Below are positions 25,409 to 33,175 of a stretch of 42,058 nucleotides of DNA, in pieces. The first letter of the stretch is position 1. Every line of letters starts with the position of its first letter. Origin of the DNA: Lachnospiraceae bacterium (lineage in GTDB: Bacteria > Bacillota > Clostridia > Lachnospirales > Lachnospiraceae); assembly GCA_024698345.1 (NCBI GenBank), contig JAILRH010000220.1, positions 1 through 42,058 on the forward strand, in the 5' to 3' direction. The notes below the pieces were generated by a model. It was not told the DNA's origin and ran no database searches. It worked only from the letters and a program-made list of their open reading frames with translations. The position numbers were made by a program, and so were the translations under genes.

Positions 25409-26605
25409 TTATCGCACGAAAAGTCTCTTCACTTTTCCAGGAATTGCCGTAATAAGCTTTCCAATCTTGAAACTCGTACTGTTTTCAAGTTCTTCGATTT
25501 TCCTCTTAAGTTTACTGTTTTTAGCTTTTAGTTTTTCGTTCTTGACGGTAAGTTTCTCATTCTTGGTAGTGAGCTTTATCTTTGCCGCCTTAAGCTTTCT
25601 GATGCGATCAAGATCCTTTGAATACTCTGACAACAGAAACTGATTCGCATCTAACACCATTACCCTGCACAGTCTGTCAAAATCCTTCGCGCTGTAATAA
25701 TCTTCCTGCATGTCACTGAATCCCCAGACTTTAAGCACCTTTTCTTTGTAAGTGTTATAAAGAAGTTCATATGACGCTGTACTTGTCTGCTTACTAAGAA
25801 AATAGAAAAATGCTCTGAGTGCCTTATTTAAGAAACTGTTTTTGACTGTTTCAAATCCCGGTTCATCCTTGAGTGTCTCGTATGTCTTGGTGTATGCTTC
25901 ATACACACAGAGAGGATCAACCGATGCCTGACCTGTAAGACTGCTCTCAAAATTGATTCGGTAGTCTATCAGCGTCTCATCAACGTAGGTAAACTCTGTG
26001 GCATAAAATAATGCCATCATTACAAAGTAATTGTCGTTCGCCCTCTTAATCTCCTGGAACTTAAGATTATGATCTTTGACAAAATCAGTTCTAAACATCT
26101 TGTTCCAAGGAACGTTGGTTGTAAAGTTAAACAGTCTTTCTTTGATGTCGTCCCGACCAAAAGGAGTCTTATCCGGTAACATGCCTGTCTTCAGATAATT
26201 GTTCATAGGAAATATCTTTCCCGTAGTCTCATCTAAATGATTTGCTCCACACACACATATATCTGCACTGTCATGCTCACACTTGTTGTACATCTTTTCA
26301 AGGGCTTCCTCATAGAACACATCGTCTGCATCCCAAAACACAAGATATCTTCCGGTTGCATGTTCTATACCCTTGTTTCTTGCCACTCCGGCATAAGAGT
26401 TATTCTGTTGTAAAATAATAATTCGGTCATCCTCTTCCTGCAACTGCTTCAATACATCTACCGTATTATCTGTCGAGCCGTCGTCCACATATATTATCTC
26501 TATGTCTTTCAAAGTCTGCTTTGAAATGAAGGACGCCGTACGTCTAATATATTTCTCGACATTGTACACAGGCACAATAACCGACACTTTAATATCTGTC
26601 TGCAT
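25409..26605 (-). CDS. Family 2 glycosyltransferase with coiled-coil and basic tail
   Basis: A 398-aa GT2 enzyme. It has VSVIVPVYNVEKYI, DDGSTDNTVD, NNSYAGVARNKGI and DADD at 92-95, then a helical region. A coiled coil with repeated KNEKL blocks (about 330-375) follows, and a tail SFKIGKLITAIPGKVKRLF ends the protein, closely matching that of the downstream GT2. GGAG lies 8 bases before the ATG. It starts 29 bp after the DUF5662 gene, so that gene is the operon leader. The sugar is unknown. Confidence 0.9.
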   Translation of the reverse strand: MQTDIKVSVIVPVYNVEKYIRRTASFISKQTLKDIEIIYVDDGSTDNTVDVLKQLQEEDDRIIILQQNNSYAGVARNKGIEHATGRYLVFWDADDVFYEEALEKMYNKCEHDSADICVCGANHLDETTGKIFPMNNYLKTGMLPDKTPFGRDDIKERLFNFTTNVPWNKMFRTDFVKDHNLKFQEIKRANDNYFVMMALFYATEFTYVDETLIDYRINFESSLTGQASVDPLCVYEAYTKTYETLKDEPGFETVKNSFLNKALRAFFYFLSKQTSTASYELLYNTYKEKVLKVWGFSDMQEDYYSAKDFDRLCRVMVLDANQFLLSEYSKDLDRIRKLKAAKIKLTTKNEKLTVKNEKLKAKNSKLKRKIEELENSTSFKIGKLITAIPGKVKRLFVR

Positions 26606-26634
26606 TATATTTACTCCATGTAATTATTTCAAAA

Positions 26635-27171
26635 TTATTTATTATAACATTCTCTTATGTATCTGAACGTCTCATCCTCACCTTTCTCTGCCACCATTTC
26701 AAGTAAATACTCCAGTTCCTGTGAGGTCTGGGGATGAATAAACCTTTCATTTTTTCTCTTGTTAAAATAATTGAGTGCATCTGACGTAGTGTACTTATCC
26801 TTGTTGTAAATCTTACACGCTGCCAGCCTGTCACAGAACATTTCAACAACGTATTTTTTAGGCATCTTTACCGGCTCTACCTTGCGGGTCTTAATGTTGT
26901 AATCTGTCCAGTATTCAAAGTGATGCTTATTTCTGCCTTTGTGATGCAACCAGGCTTTTGAATAACCATACTCCTCCCTCTCGCCCTCATTAGGACTTTT
27001 ATTTCCGGAATAATATCTGACTCCGAGAACAAATTCAGAAAAAGTATACTTTGACAGGTCATGCTGCAATCCCTGAAGAGGTATTCCAGCCTTGATGCAG
27101 TGTCTGATGACCTGATGCCTGTGCTTTGTAATTGTTTTGAAATGTCCAATTGTCCTTGCTATTACATTCAT
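26635..27171 (-). CDS. DUF5662 family protein (His/Asp-rich, possible metal-binding)
   Basis: A 178-aa cytosolic protein. It matches my memory of the DUF5662 family: GHFKTITKHRHQVIRHC at the N-terminus, LQHDLSKYTFSEF near residue 35, LHHKGRNKHHFEYW near 77 and FCDRLAAC near 110. The spaced HD, HH and D residues resemble an HD-type metal-dependent phosphohydrolase site, which would suggest nucleotide or phosphate ester cleavage, but no activity is established that I know of. The start is supported by a purine-rich AGAG stretch. It is the first gene after a good promoter and leads the glycan operon. The gap to the ATP-grasp gene is 75 bp. Confidence 0.7.
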   Translation of the reverse strand: MNVIARTIGHFKTITKHRHQVIRHCIKAGIPLQGLQHDLSKYTFSEFVLGVRYYSGNKSPNEGEREEYGYSKAWLHHKGRNKHHFEYWTDYNIKTRKVEPVKMPKKYVVEMFCDRLAACKIYNKDKYTTSDALNYFNKRKNERFIHPQTSQELEYLLEMVAEKGEDETFRYIRECYNK

Positions 27172-27217
27172 AAATAATCTCTTACCTTATTAATATGCAT
27201 AGTTGTGCATTGTGCTT

Positions 27218-27246
27218 ATTTTATCACATATTTCACGCTTTTACAA
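27218..27246 (-). promoter_or_regulatory. Predicted sigma-A promoter of the DUF5662-glf-rhomboid operon
   Basis: On the minus strand TTGTAA (27241-27246), a 17-bp spacer and TAAAAT (27218-27223), preceded by a TGA extended -10. It fits exactly between the stop of the ATP-grasp gene and the start of the DUF5662 gene, with a start site near 27211 and a 40-base leader. This suggests that the genes 26635 to 19122 are one unit separate from the ATP-grasp pair. Confidence 0.6.
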
Positions 27247-28059
27247 TTAAAGTTGTTGGCAGATATAGTCGATATACCGACCAACTATATTAATGTTACT
27301 TGTTGCATATACCATTCTCGCGCCAACTGCATCTTCAATCTCATTCAAAATAACCCTGTCGCCATCCCACATAATATCAATTCCCGCGTAATCGGGTTTG
27401 AGAATTCTTACTACCTGATTCACGATCTCAAGTTCCTCTTTTCCCAGTTCGTAAACAGATACATCCCCGCCAAGACTGAAGTTGCTCTTAAATCCGTCTC
27501 CGGCCTGCCTGCAAATGGCAACTACAACTTTTCCACCTATGACATAAGCTCTCACATCACGGCCTTTACTGTCGGCAACGGGCTGGATAATCCCTCTGTT
27601 TCCTATTCTTCGGACGTATGTGTCATATTCTTCCTTATCGTGTACCAAAAACACTTCGCTGCCTCCGTGACCGTCACGACTTTTTAATACCAGTGGATAA
27701 TTAAGTTCCTTTTCAAACAGTGGTACTTTCTCAGTTTTCATTACAGGTATTGAATTTCTGACTGCAAGTTCATAGGTCTTCCACTTGTCATTTCCCACTT
27801 CTGTAACATAGGCACTGTTGAACACTCTTATTCCCTGTTCCTCAAACTGCCTTGCTATGCTGCTGTTTCTGCTCCTGTTTATAACGAAATCAACATCAGT
27901 CAAATCCCTTTCAAGCCGCTCCTGATTCTTATTATCGAGGACAACCGGCTCTAACTCGTTTTTCCTCTCCCTCAGATAATCGCTACACATTTCGATGAAA
28001 GTTCTGTTCTTTTCTACATCCTCGGGAGCATAAATAATCAATCCTTTTTTATTGCTCAT
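27247..28059 (-). CDS. ATP-grasp ligase, second of a pair
   Basis: A 270-aa RimK/YheC-like ATP-grasp protein. After an N-terminal pre-ATP-grasp domain come NSAYVTEVGNDKWKTYELA (about 88), LVLKSRDGHGGSEVFLV (P-loop-like Gly-rich strand, about 125), IIQPVADSKGRDVRAYVIG, and a metal/nucleotide site PDYAGIDIMW with VILNEIEDAVGARM near the end. The ATG at 28059 overlaps the TAA of the preceding ligase gene by 11 bp. An in-frame TTG at 28077 is less likely. Such enzymes join a carboxylate to an amine or thiol using ATP. The substrate is unknown; paired ligases suggest sequential addition of amino acids to one molecule. Confidence 0.82.
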   Translation of the reverse strand: MSNKKGLIIYAPEDVEKNRTFIEMCSDYLRERKNELEPVVLDNKNQERLERDLTDVDFVINRSRNSSIARQFEEQGIRVFNSAYVTEVGNDKWKTYELAVRNSIPVMKTEKVPLFEKELNYPLVLKSRDGHGGSEVFLVHDKEEYDTYVRRIGNRGIIQPVADSKGRDVRAYVIGGKVVVAICRQAGDGFKSNFSLGGDVSVYELGKEELEIVNQVVRILKPDYAGIDIMWDGDRVILNEIEDAVGARMVYATSNINIVGRYIDYICQQL

Positions 28060-28921
28060 CTTTTTTAATATCTCCAATTATGTAGTCCAGTATGCACTGG
28101 GCAACATTAACTCCTGTGCAATCCAAAATATTCTTGAAATGAGCATTACTGTTCACTTCACAGAGGATTGGTTCATCATTCTCCCCAAATAAAATATCAA
28201 CTCCTGCAAAATCAAGGTTCAAATATTCACAGACCTTCTTTGCCATGTCTACCTGAGCATCTGTTGGCTGATAATTTTTCATCTTCCCGCCGTTTGTAAT
28301 ATTGGCTCTGAAATCAGAATCGTTAGTGCGCATCATGGAAGCTGCCGGTTTATCGCCCACCATATTGATCCTCACATCGCGTCCCTGTGAATTTGCTATA
28401 AATTCCTGCACAATAAAATCAGACTTTCCAATTTGATTAACAACTCTTATCGCTTCTTCTCTGCTACCTGCCTTGTACACCTGCGCTCCGAAGGATCCAC
28501 AGTTTTCCTTTATTATAAACGGAAGCCCCAGGGTATTTATCGCAGAATCTATAAAATCATCAAGGCTGTCTTCTAATCCGAAAGTCAGGGGACTAACCAT
28601 TGTCTTTGGCATTTTTATATCTGTTCCCACAAGGGAAATATAAGTTAATGACTTATCATCACAGACCTCTATTGCCCTTGAAGAATTATATAGTTTTAGC
28701 CCTCTGTGCTCTAACAGGGCTGCAGCCTTAACATCTTTATCCCAGAAAATAACAAAATCCGGTTTTTTATTCATCAGAATATCCGTGTCTGTCAGGACTT
28801 CATAATTGGTCAATTTTTCAAGTACACATCCTCTGTCCTTTGCAGCACTAATAAGGTATTCATATATCTCATCAAACTTTTTTGATTTTAAATATTCATT
28901 GACGACTAACCATGCGTACAA
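28049..28921 (-). CDS. RimK-like ATP-grasp ligase, first of a pair
   Basis: A 290-aa RimK-type ATP-grasp protein: pre-ATP domain with YNSSRAIEVCDDKSLTYISL, FIIKENCGSFGAQVYK (Gly loop), FIVQEFIANSQGRDVRINMVG, LDFAGVDILFG and the metal site LCEVNSNAHFKN. RimK relatives add glutamate or other amino acids to proteins, coenzyme F420, lysine-biosynthesis carriers or mycosporines, so the class gives chemistry but not substrate. The start is uncertain. A TTG at 28921 has GAGGTG 6 bases upstream, while GTG at 28930 overlaps that site; I prefer TTG. The next gene overlaps by 11 bp. No precursor peptide gene is visible next to it. Confidence 0.83.
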   Translation of the reverse strand: MYAWLVVNEYLKSKKFDEIYEYLISAAKDRGCVLEKLTNYEVLTDTDILMNKKPDFVIFWDKDVKAAALLEHRGLKLYNSSRAIEVCDDKSLTYISLVGTDIKMPKTMVSPLTFGLEDSLDDFIDSAINTLGLPFIIKENCGSFGAQVYKAGSREEAIRVVNQIGKSDFIVQEFIANSQGRDVRINMVGDKPAASMMRTNDSDFRANITNGGKMKNYQPTDAQVDMAKKVCEYLNLDFAGVDILFGENDEPILCEVNSNAHFKNILDCTGVNVAQCILDYIIGDIKKDEQ

Positions 28922-28977
28922 CCACTTCACCTCAATTCTGTTTACTTCATTTATTCTTTATCTACTGTACGTGATAT

Positions 28978-29200
28978 GCTCCCCCTACTTAAATCAAAAT
29001 GATTTTGAAGTAGGGGCTTCCTGCTCAATGACCCTTCTGAGTCAAGTATCGACAGGCTAATTTTTTCTTTATACATAAAGAACGGTTAGGGCCCCCTTGC
29101 TCTAACCGTTCCGGACTGAAAAATATGTTAGTATACTCTGGGCCTAGGAGTGCCCATGTCCACCATTTACATGGAGGATCTAAAAAGTACTACTAGGTTA
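28978..29200 (-). mobile_element. IS200/IS605-type remnant without transposase, with structured omega-RNA-like end
   Basis: Read on the minus strand, the last 40 bases form a hairpin (CCCCTACTT at 28982-28990 with AAGTAGGGG at 29008-29016, plus an inner ATCA/TGAT part) preceded by GAGCAGGAAG. This is the look of clostridial IS200/IS605 right ends. Inside lie a perfect 10-bp stem GAACGGTTAG/CTAACCGTTC (29080-29089 with 29102-29111) and a CCATGT/ACATGG hairpin (29154-29159 with 29169-29174) enclosed by CCTAG/CTAGG. No tnpA or tnpB reading frame is left, only about 220 bp. It may be an internally deleted copy or a small non-autonomous derivative that keeps the guide-RNA-like segment. The type call relies on memory of such ends. 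Confidence 0.6.
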
Positions 29201-29381
29201 TTATATCATGGCATCCCATTCTATGAAGTGATAAATATAACCAAATCGTACATTGATATTGATTATTTTTAACATTTTCACAATTTTAATACCGTTTTTT
29301 TGTATTATATATTAATATGTATATATGACTATACGCTGATAACAGCGTCCACTAATTCAAAAATATCCACGGAGGTACCAT

Positions 29382-30026
29382 ATGAGTAACACTAACCCAG
29401 GTAACAAGCTTTCACTTAATACACTTCTCATTATTCTTGCAACTGTCATTTTTGTCGGCGGTGCCATAGGTGTAAAAATGTTGAGCTCGCACAAGAAGGA
29501 TTCCGGTAGTTCTGCAGTCAATCAGAATGCAGCAACTGCTGCAACCAAGAACATTCCGGATGCAACAAAAGGCGACATCGAGGCAACAATTGATTCCGTT
29601 ATCACATTTAGGGATGTTACCTTCGACATGTCTATAGATGACGTCAAAGCTCTTGAAGACAAGAACGAAGACACTTTAGCTAATCCTGCAATTTCAAAAT
29701 CGGGAGACGGCTACACTTACATATATTATCTGAGTAATCCTGAGAAGCCGTTAAATTACAACAAGATAAATGTAGGTTCTGAAAATGCACCCGGACTTAC
29801 TTATGTTTTTAACAATGACTCATTAGAAGAGGTAAGACTTCAGTTTGGACTTATTGATGAAGCCACTTTCAATTCCATAATCGGAAACCTTAAAGGATCT
29901 TATGGTGAATCTACTTTCTACAGATCAACAAACGGAACTGAATCTTACTGGTGGAAATCTGACAAACAGCTTTTTATGCTTACTCGAGACAGCTACAGTA
30001 CAACACTTTTTTATAGAAGAAACTAG
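29382..30026 (+). CDS. Membrane-anchored hypothetical protein
   Basis: A 214-aa protein with one N-terminal hydrophobic helix (about residues 12-33), then a Ser/Ala/Asn/Lys linker (about 34-60), then a globular extracytoplasmic region (about 70-214). Near the end WWKSDKQLFMLTRDSYSTTLFYRR suggests a beta-rich fold. No family is recognised. GGAGG 6 bases upstream fixes the start. It is a single-gene unit, read towards a strong terminator, and lies between the mobile-element remnant and a convergent two-gene cassette. Confidence 0.72.
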   Translation: MSNTNPGNKLSLNTLLIILATVIFVGGAIGVKMLSSHKKDSGSSAVNQNAATAATKNIPDATKGDIEATIDSVITFRDVTFDMSIDDVKALEDKNEDTLANPAISKSGDGYTYIYYLSNPEKPLNYNKINVGSENAPGLTYVFNNDSLEEVRLQFGLIDEATFNSIIGNLKGSYGESTFYRSTNGTESYWWKSDKQLFMLTRDSYSTTLFYRRN

Positions 30027-30087
30027 TACACTTACAGAAGCGAGAACCTCTATCCCAGTCGTAAATTGTGCTCCAACACAGAATCAT

Positions 30088-30137
30088 AAAAAGAAAGCCG
30101 ATATGGTACTTTTCCATAACGGCTTTCTTTTTTTCTA
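30088..30137. terminator. Bidirectional terminator
   Basis: AAAAAGAAAGCCG followed by ATATGG pairs with CCATA and CGGCTTTCTTTTT around a TACTTTT loop, with a small mismatch. A-run and T-run on both sides let it end both the plus-strand gene at 29382 and the minus-strand gene ending at 30138. Confidence 0.85.
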
Positions 30138-30353
30138 TCAACATGTTGCATCGTCTGCGTCTATAGCTTTCTCGTTCTTAACTGTTCCCTTTGCCCAAGG
30201 GCTACCAACATCGCATCTTCCATGATGAGATACTGATGCTATCTCACCTTTTTGAAAATCGTCCGATGTAATTACTCTGATTCTTGAGATTCCGGAAGCT
30301 GTCTTTCCATCTAACATATTAACAATATCATCAATTTCTTTATCGCTGACCAC
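30138..30353 (-). CDS. Small hypothetical protein with terminal cysteines (GTG start)
   Basis: A 71-aa protein, (M)VSDKEIDDIVNMLDGK at its start and DADDATC at its end. It has an acidic N-terminal helix, a short RIRVITSDD strand, then HHGRCDVGSPWAKG. There are two cysteines, the second being the last residue. I chose GTG at 30353 because AAGGAGG lies 7 bases upstream; the longer frame from 30383 has no such site. It follows its partner gene by 19 bp. I recognise no family. The helical acidic leader with a Gly/Cys-containing tail would fit a modified-peptide precursor, but no modifying enzyme is adjacent. Confidence 0.6.
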   Translation of the reverse strand: MVSDKEIDDIVNMLDGKTASGISRIRVITSDDFQKGEIASVSHHGRCDVGSPWAKGTVKNEKAIDADDATC

Positions 30354-30372
30354 GAATAAACCTCCTTCATAA

Positions 30373-30840
30373 TTATTGAACACTTGTCAATTTTTTGATT
30401 GTACTAGGGTTAGGTGTCCATGCCCTGATATCAAGCTTTCTTGCAACCTTATATTCAGGACATCCCCAACAATATACTATGTACATATCATCACTCTGCT
30501 CATATTTTTTGAATTTAACTTTTTTTCTTGTTATCTGTTTGATAACAGGACTCTCCTGTTTCTTAACGTAGATTCTTTTGTTCTTTCCATAGTAGTTCTG
30601 TAAGGCCTTTTGTGACTTATTACTCTTAATAAGAATTGCGCCAAAAGACTTAACCTCATGCTCATTTCCGTCCAATCTTCCTGAGACATAAATCTTATCA
30701 ACTACCTTAACTGATTTGGTTGCCGGAATACTTGATACCAAATCTCTCGCTTCTTTTGCTGCCTGTTCATTCAAGTACATGCTACCCAAAGGTGTGACAA
30801 TCATCAACACTAAATAAACCATCAACAATTTTGCTTTCAT
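30373..30840 (-). CDS. Secreted or membrane-anchored hypothetical protein
   Basis: A 155-aa protein with an N-terminal hydrophobic signal or anchor (about residues 4-22, LLMVYLVLMIVTPLGSMYL) and a Lys-rich extracytoplasmic part. A central GAILIKSNKSQKALQNYYGKN segment is followed by a YIVYCWGCPEYK motif with two cysteines spaced CWGC, a redox-like or metal-binding pair, though not a thioredoxin fold I can identify. I chose the ATG at 30840 with GGAGGGAG 8 bases upstream. It is the first gene of a two-gene cassette. Confidence 0.65.
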   Translation of the reverse strand: MKAKLLMVYLVLMIVTPLGSMYLNEQAAKEARDLVSSIPATKSVKVVDKIYVSGRLDGNEHEVKSFGAILIKSNKSQKALQNYYGKNKRIYVKKQESPVIKQITRKKVKFKKYEQSDDMYIVYCWGCPEYKVARKLDIRAWTPNPSTIKKLTSVQ

Positions 30841-30972
30841 TAAAAAAACTCCCTCCATAAAAATACATTATACAGTTTTTTAGTACCTTCCCCGAATCCC
30901 AATTTCTATTTTTAATATAACATTATATTTTTCATTTCCGCAAGCCCCAAATTCACTGTTCTTTAAACATTC

Positions 30973-31024
30973 AAAAAAACCACGTTACATGTATTCCAAT
31001 TCTGCCAAATACATGTAACGTGGT
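30973..31024 (-). terminator. Terminator of the chitinase gene
   Basis: CCACGTTACATGTATT (30980-30995) is exactly complementary to AATACATGTAACGTGG (31009-31024), giving a 16-bp stem with a 13-base loop. On the minus strand it is followed by seven T's. It lies 79 bp beyond the chitinase stop codon. The 30841-30972 stretch holds no further gene. Confidence 0.9.
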
Positions 31025-31102
31025 GCCTTGCGAAGAGGTTTTCTTCTATCCCCGTCTAAATATTTAAATCATCTCTGATTAACCATCTCTGATTAACCAT
31101 CT

Positions 31103-32842
31103 CTAATTAACCATCTCGAATTTCCACTGCTGATTTGCCTGTGCAAAATAATCCCACTGATGTACATTGCCGCCTGCTGCAGTAGACCATCCCTCAACAT
31201 CCATAGCTTTGTTGCTGTGTTTGTTTATGAAGAATACATATCCGTTGTCAACTGATGTAATGTACCATCTCTGGTTTGCAGTGTTGTTGTTATCCCAGAT
31301 AAGAAGATTTCCGCCGTTTTCAGTAGACCATCCACCCATATCAAGGGCTCTTCCGCTGAGCGCGCTTGTAATTACAAATGTGCTGTCATCGCTGTTGAAT
31401 GAAACATAGAATGACTGAGCATCAGTTCCGTTGATTGTCCACTGCTGCACATTAGTTCCTGCTGCAGGATTACCGCCTGCTACGTCAAGTGCAAGTCCGC
31501 TGTGACGGTTGATAATTCTGTATTTTGCCTTTTCAACTTTCATCGAAGACATCTTGTCATTCCAGTCATTTCCAATCCAAGATGTGTCGCCTGTAATAAC
31601 CTTTGTTGCTCCACTGAAGTTGTCATCGGCATAAAGTGTAACTTTGTATCCGAAAGGAACCTTGAGGGATGATAAATCATCATTTCTAAATCCTTTTGCC
31701 TGAATTGCTGAAAGGTTGTAATTTCCTGTTCCAAAGGTCGCTGATCTTCCGCCATAATTGATGTCCTGATAAATTGTTACATCAGCTCCGCCGTTTCCCG
31801 GATTTGAATTATTGTTATTGTTATTATTGTTATTCTTATTGTTGTTATTATTGTTGTTATTATTATTATTGTTGTCCGGTGCTCCATTTGCCATTACTTC
31901 TTTAATTGCTGCAAGAAGAGAATATCCGTTAAATGAATCCTGACCAACTTCCCAAATCATTGTTCCGCCGTATGACTTGCTGTACTCAGCTTTCTGCTTG
32001 ATTGTGTTAATGCCGTTATAGTAAACACCATTAGCATAATCTGCATATGCATTTGCAGGATTCATCTGAATCATCTCTGCATATGTACGGGCTGCTCCTC
32101 CTGCGCCATATCCGTAGAAAGGAACTCCGATCACCATTCTGTCATTGCTAACTCCTCTTGCTCCGTAATAATTTACCATGTCATAAATCTGCGACCAAGG
32201 TGCAACCTCGCCTGTTCCTGCCTGGTTGTAGTCGTATGACATAAGATTGAGGAAATCAAAGTAACGGTATGTACTGTTTGCTATGCTTCCTGTGAACCAC
32301 TGGCTTACTGCCATTGTAAGAATCTTGCCCTGCGATTTGAGTCTTCCTGAAAGTTCAGAAATGAAAGCATCATAGTTGTTCCAGATATCAGCATCGTTGA
32401 GCTCGATATCAATATCAACACCGTCAAGGTTGTATGAATTTACGTAATTCATAATCTGGTTGATAAGGTTTGTTCTTCTGGAAGCTGAAGTGAAAACTCC
32501 GTCGTTCTGGAATCCGTTCCATCCACCAATAGCTATGATAGCCTTACAGTTGTTAGAATGACATTTGCTAACGATAGTCTGAACATCTCCGGCAGAAAAA
32601 CCTGATGTAAGTGTTCCACCTGCATAAGTCATGAATGATAAGTTGCAATGAGTCATTGCTGAGAAATCAATAGAATTGATTGTGTAATTTCTGTAGGATG
32701 GTAAATATCCTACAACCCTTCTCCCTGCTGTCTCCGGACTATAAGAAGCAGCTGTTACCTTTGTTGTGCCCATAGAAAAAGGAAGCATGCTAAATAACAT
32801 TGCTACCACAAGAGTGAGCACCAAACTACGTCTCTTTAACAT
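31103..32842 (-). CDS. Secreted GH18 chitinase with beta/gamma-crystallin and ricin-type modules
   Basis: A 579-aa secreted enzyme. Signal peptide about 1-32; GH18 TIM barrel about 40-320 with the catalytic DGVDIDIE at 140-147 (acid Glu147), the IAIGGWNGF segment and the late MIWEVGQD strand. A poly-Asn linker follows at about 323-346. A beta/gamma-crystallin domain (about 354-438) carries two calcium-type motifs, NDDLSS (387-392) and NDKMSS (428-433). A ricin-type beta-trefoil lectin module (about 440-578) with repeated QW signatures ends the protein. It likely hydrolyses chitin or related beta-1,4-GlcNAc glycans outside the cell. AGGGGG 8 bases upstream supports the start. It is transcribed alone, with its own terminator. 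Confidence 0.94.
   Translation of the reverse strand: MLKRRSLVLTLVVAMLFSMLPFSMGTTKVTAASYSPETAGRRVVGYLPSYRNYTINSIDFSAMTHCNLSFMTYAGGTLTSGFSAGDVQTIVSKCHSNNCKAIIAIGGWNGFQNDGVFTSASRRTNLINQIMNYVNSYNLDGVDIDIELNDADIWNNYDAFISELSGRLKSQGKILTMAVSQWFTGSIANSTYRYFDFLNLMSYDYNQAGTGEVAPWSQIYDMVNYYGARGVSNDRMVIGVPFYGYGAGGAARTYAEMIQMNPANAYADYANGVYYNGINTIKQKAEYSKSYGGTMIWEVGQDSFNGYSLLAAIKEVMANGAPDNNNNNNNNNNNNKNNNNNNNNNSNPGNGGADVTIYQDINYGGRSATFGTGNYNLSAIQAKGFRNDDLSSLKVPFGYKVTLYADDNFSGATKVITGDTSWIGNDWNDKMSSMKVEKAKYRIINRHSGLALDVAGGNPAAGTNVQQWTINGTDAQSFYVSFNSDDSTFVITSALSGRALDMGGWSTENGGNLLIWDNNNTANQRWYITSVDNGYVFFINKHSNKAMDVEGWSTAAGGNVHQWDYFAQANQQWKFEMVN
31807..31875. repeat. Asn-codon microsatellite in the chitinase linker
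   Basis: A run of AAT/AAC codons (ATT/GTT on the plus strand), broken once by a Lys codon, encodes 21 Asn in the linker. Such runs are prone to length change by slippage in whole codons, altering linker length only. Confidence 0.85.
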
Positions 32843-32980
32843 TATTAAGACCCCCTATAATAATTTTTTATATATCGGGTTCCCCTTTCCCGATAAAACA
32901 GCACAAACCCCTTCAAAAAAATGTGCTGCATTTTACATAATTAAAGACTCTCCTGGGATGCCTTCCCAAAATAACCACCG

Positions 32981-33002
32981 CAAGAATCGCGAGCGATTCT
33001 TG
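32981..33002. other. Perfect palindrome upstream of the chitinase gene
   Basis: CAAGAATCGC (32981-32990) and its exact complement GCGATTCTTG (32993-33002) are separated by two bases. It lies about 140 bp before the chitinase start. Between them is a second stem, GCACA with TGTGC around a T-rich loop at about 32900-32930. It could be an operator or part of an RNA leader; no clear promoter was found in 32843-33020, and nothing else is seen there. Confidence 0.5.
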
Positions 33003-33026
33003 AACTTCAGATAATGTCCGATTAAA

Positions 33027-33067
33027 ATGAAAAACGCAAGAACGATATAACTCGCCTCGCGTTTTCC
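33027..33067 (-). terminator. Probable terminator of the LRR protein gene
   Basis: On the minus strand AAAACGCGAGG-CGA pairs with TCG and TTCTTGCGTTTT, with G-T pairs and one bulged base, followed by TTTTTCATTTT. It lies about 110 bp past the stop at 33176. The 110-bp stretch between has no gene. Confidence 0.65.
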
Positions 33068-33175
33068 ATCCCCTTTCACTCTTTCTCAATTATATTCAAT
33101 CGTAACTGCAATTACAATTGCACGATTTTTTAGTTCGGGTAAAAAATGAACCATAAGGGGCTTTATATCCAATTT

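Noticed and set aside
32843..33020. Cyclic-di-GMP or other known riboswitch in front of the chitinase gene
   Set aside because: Stem-loops are present, but I could not match any known riboswitch core.
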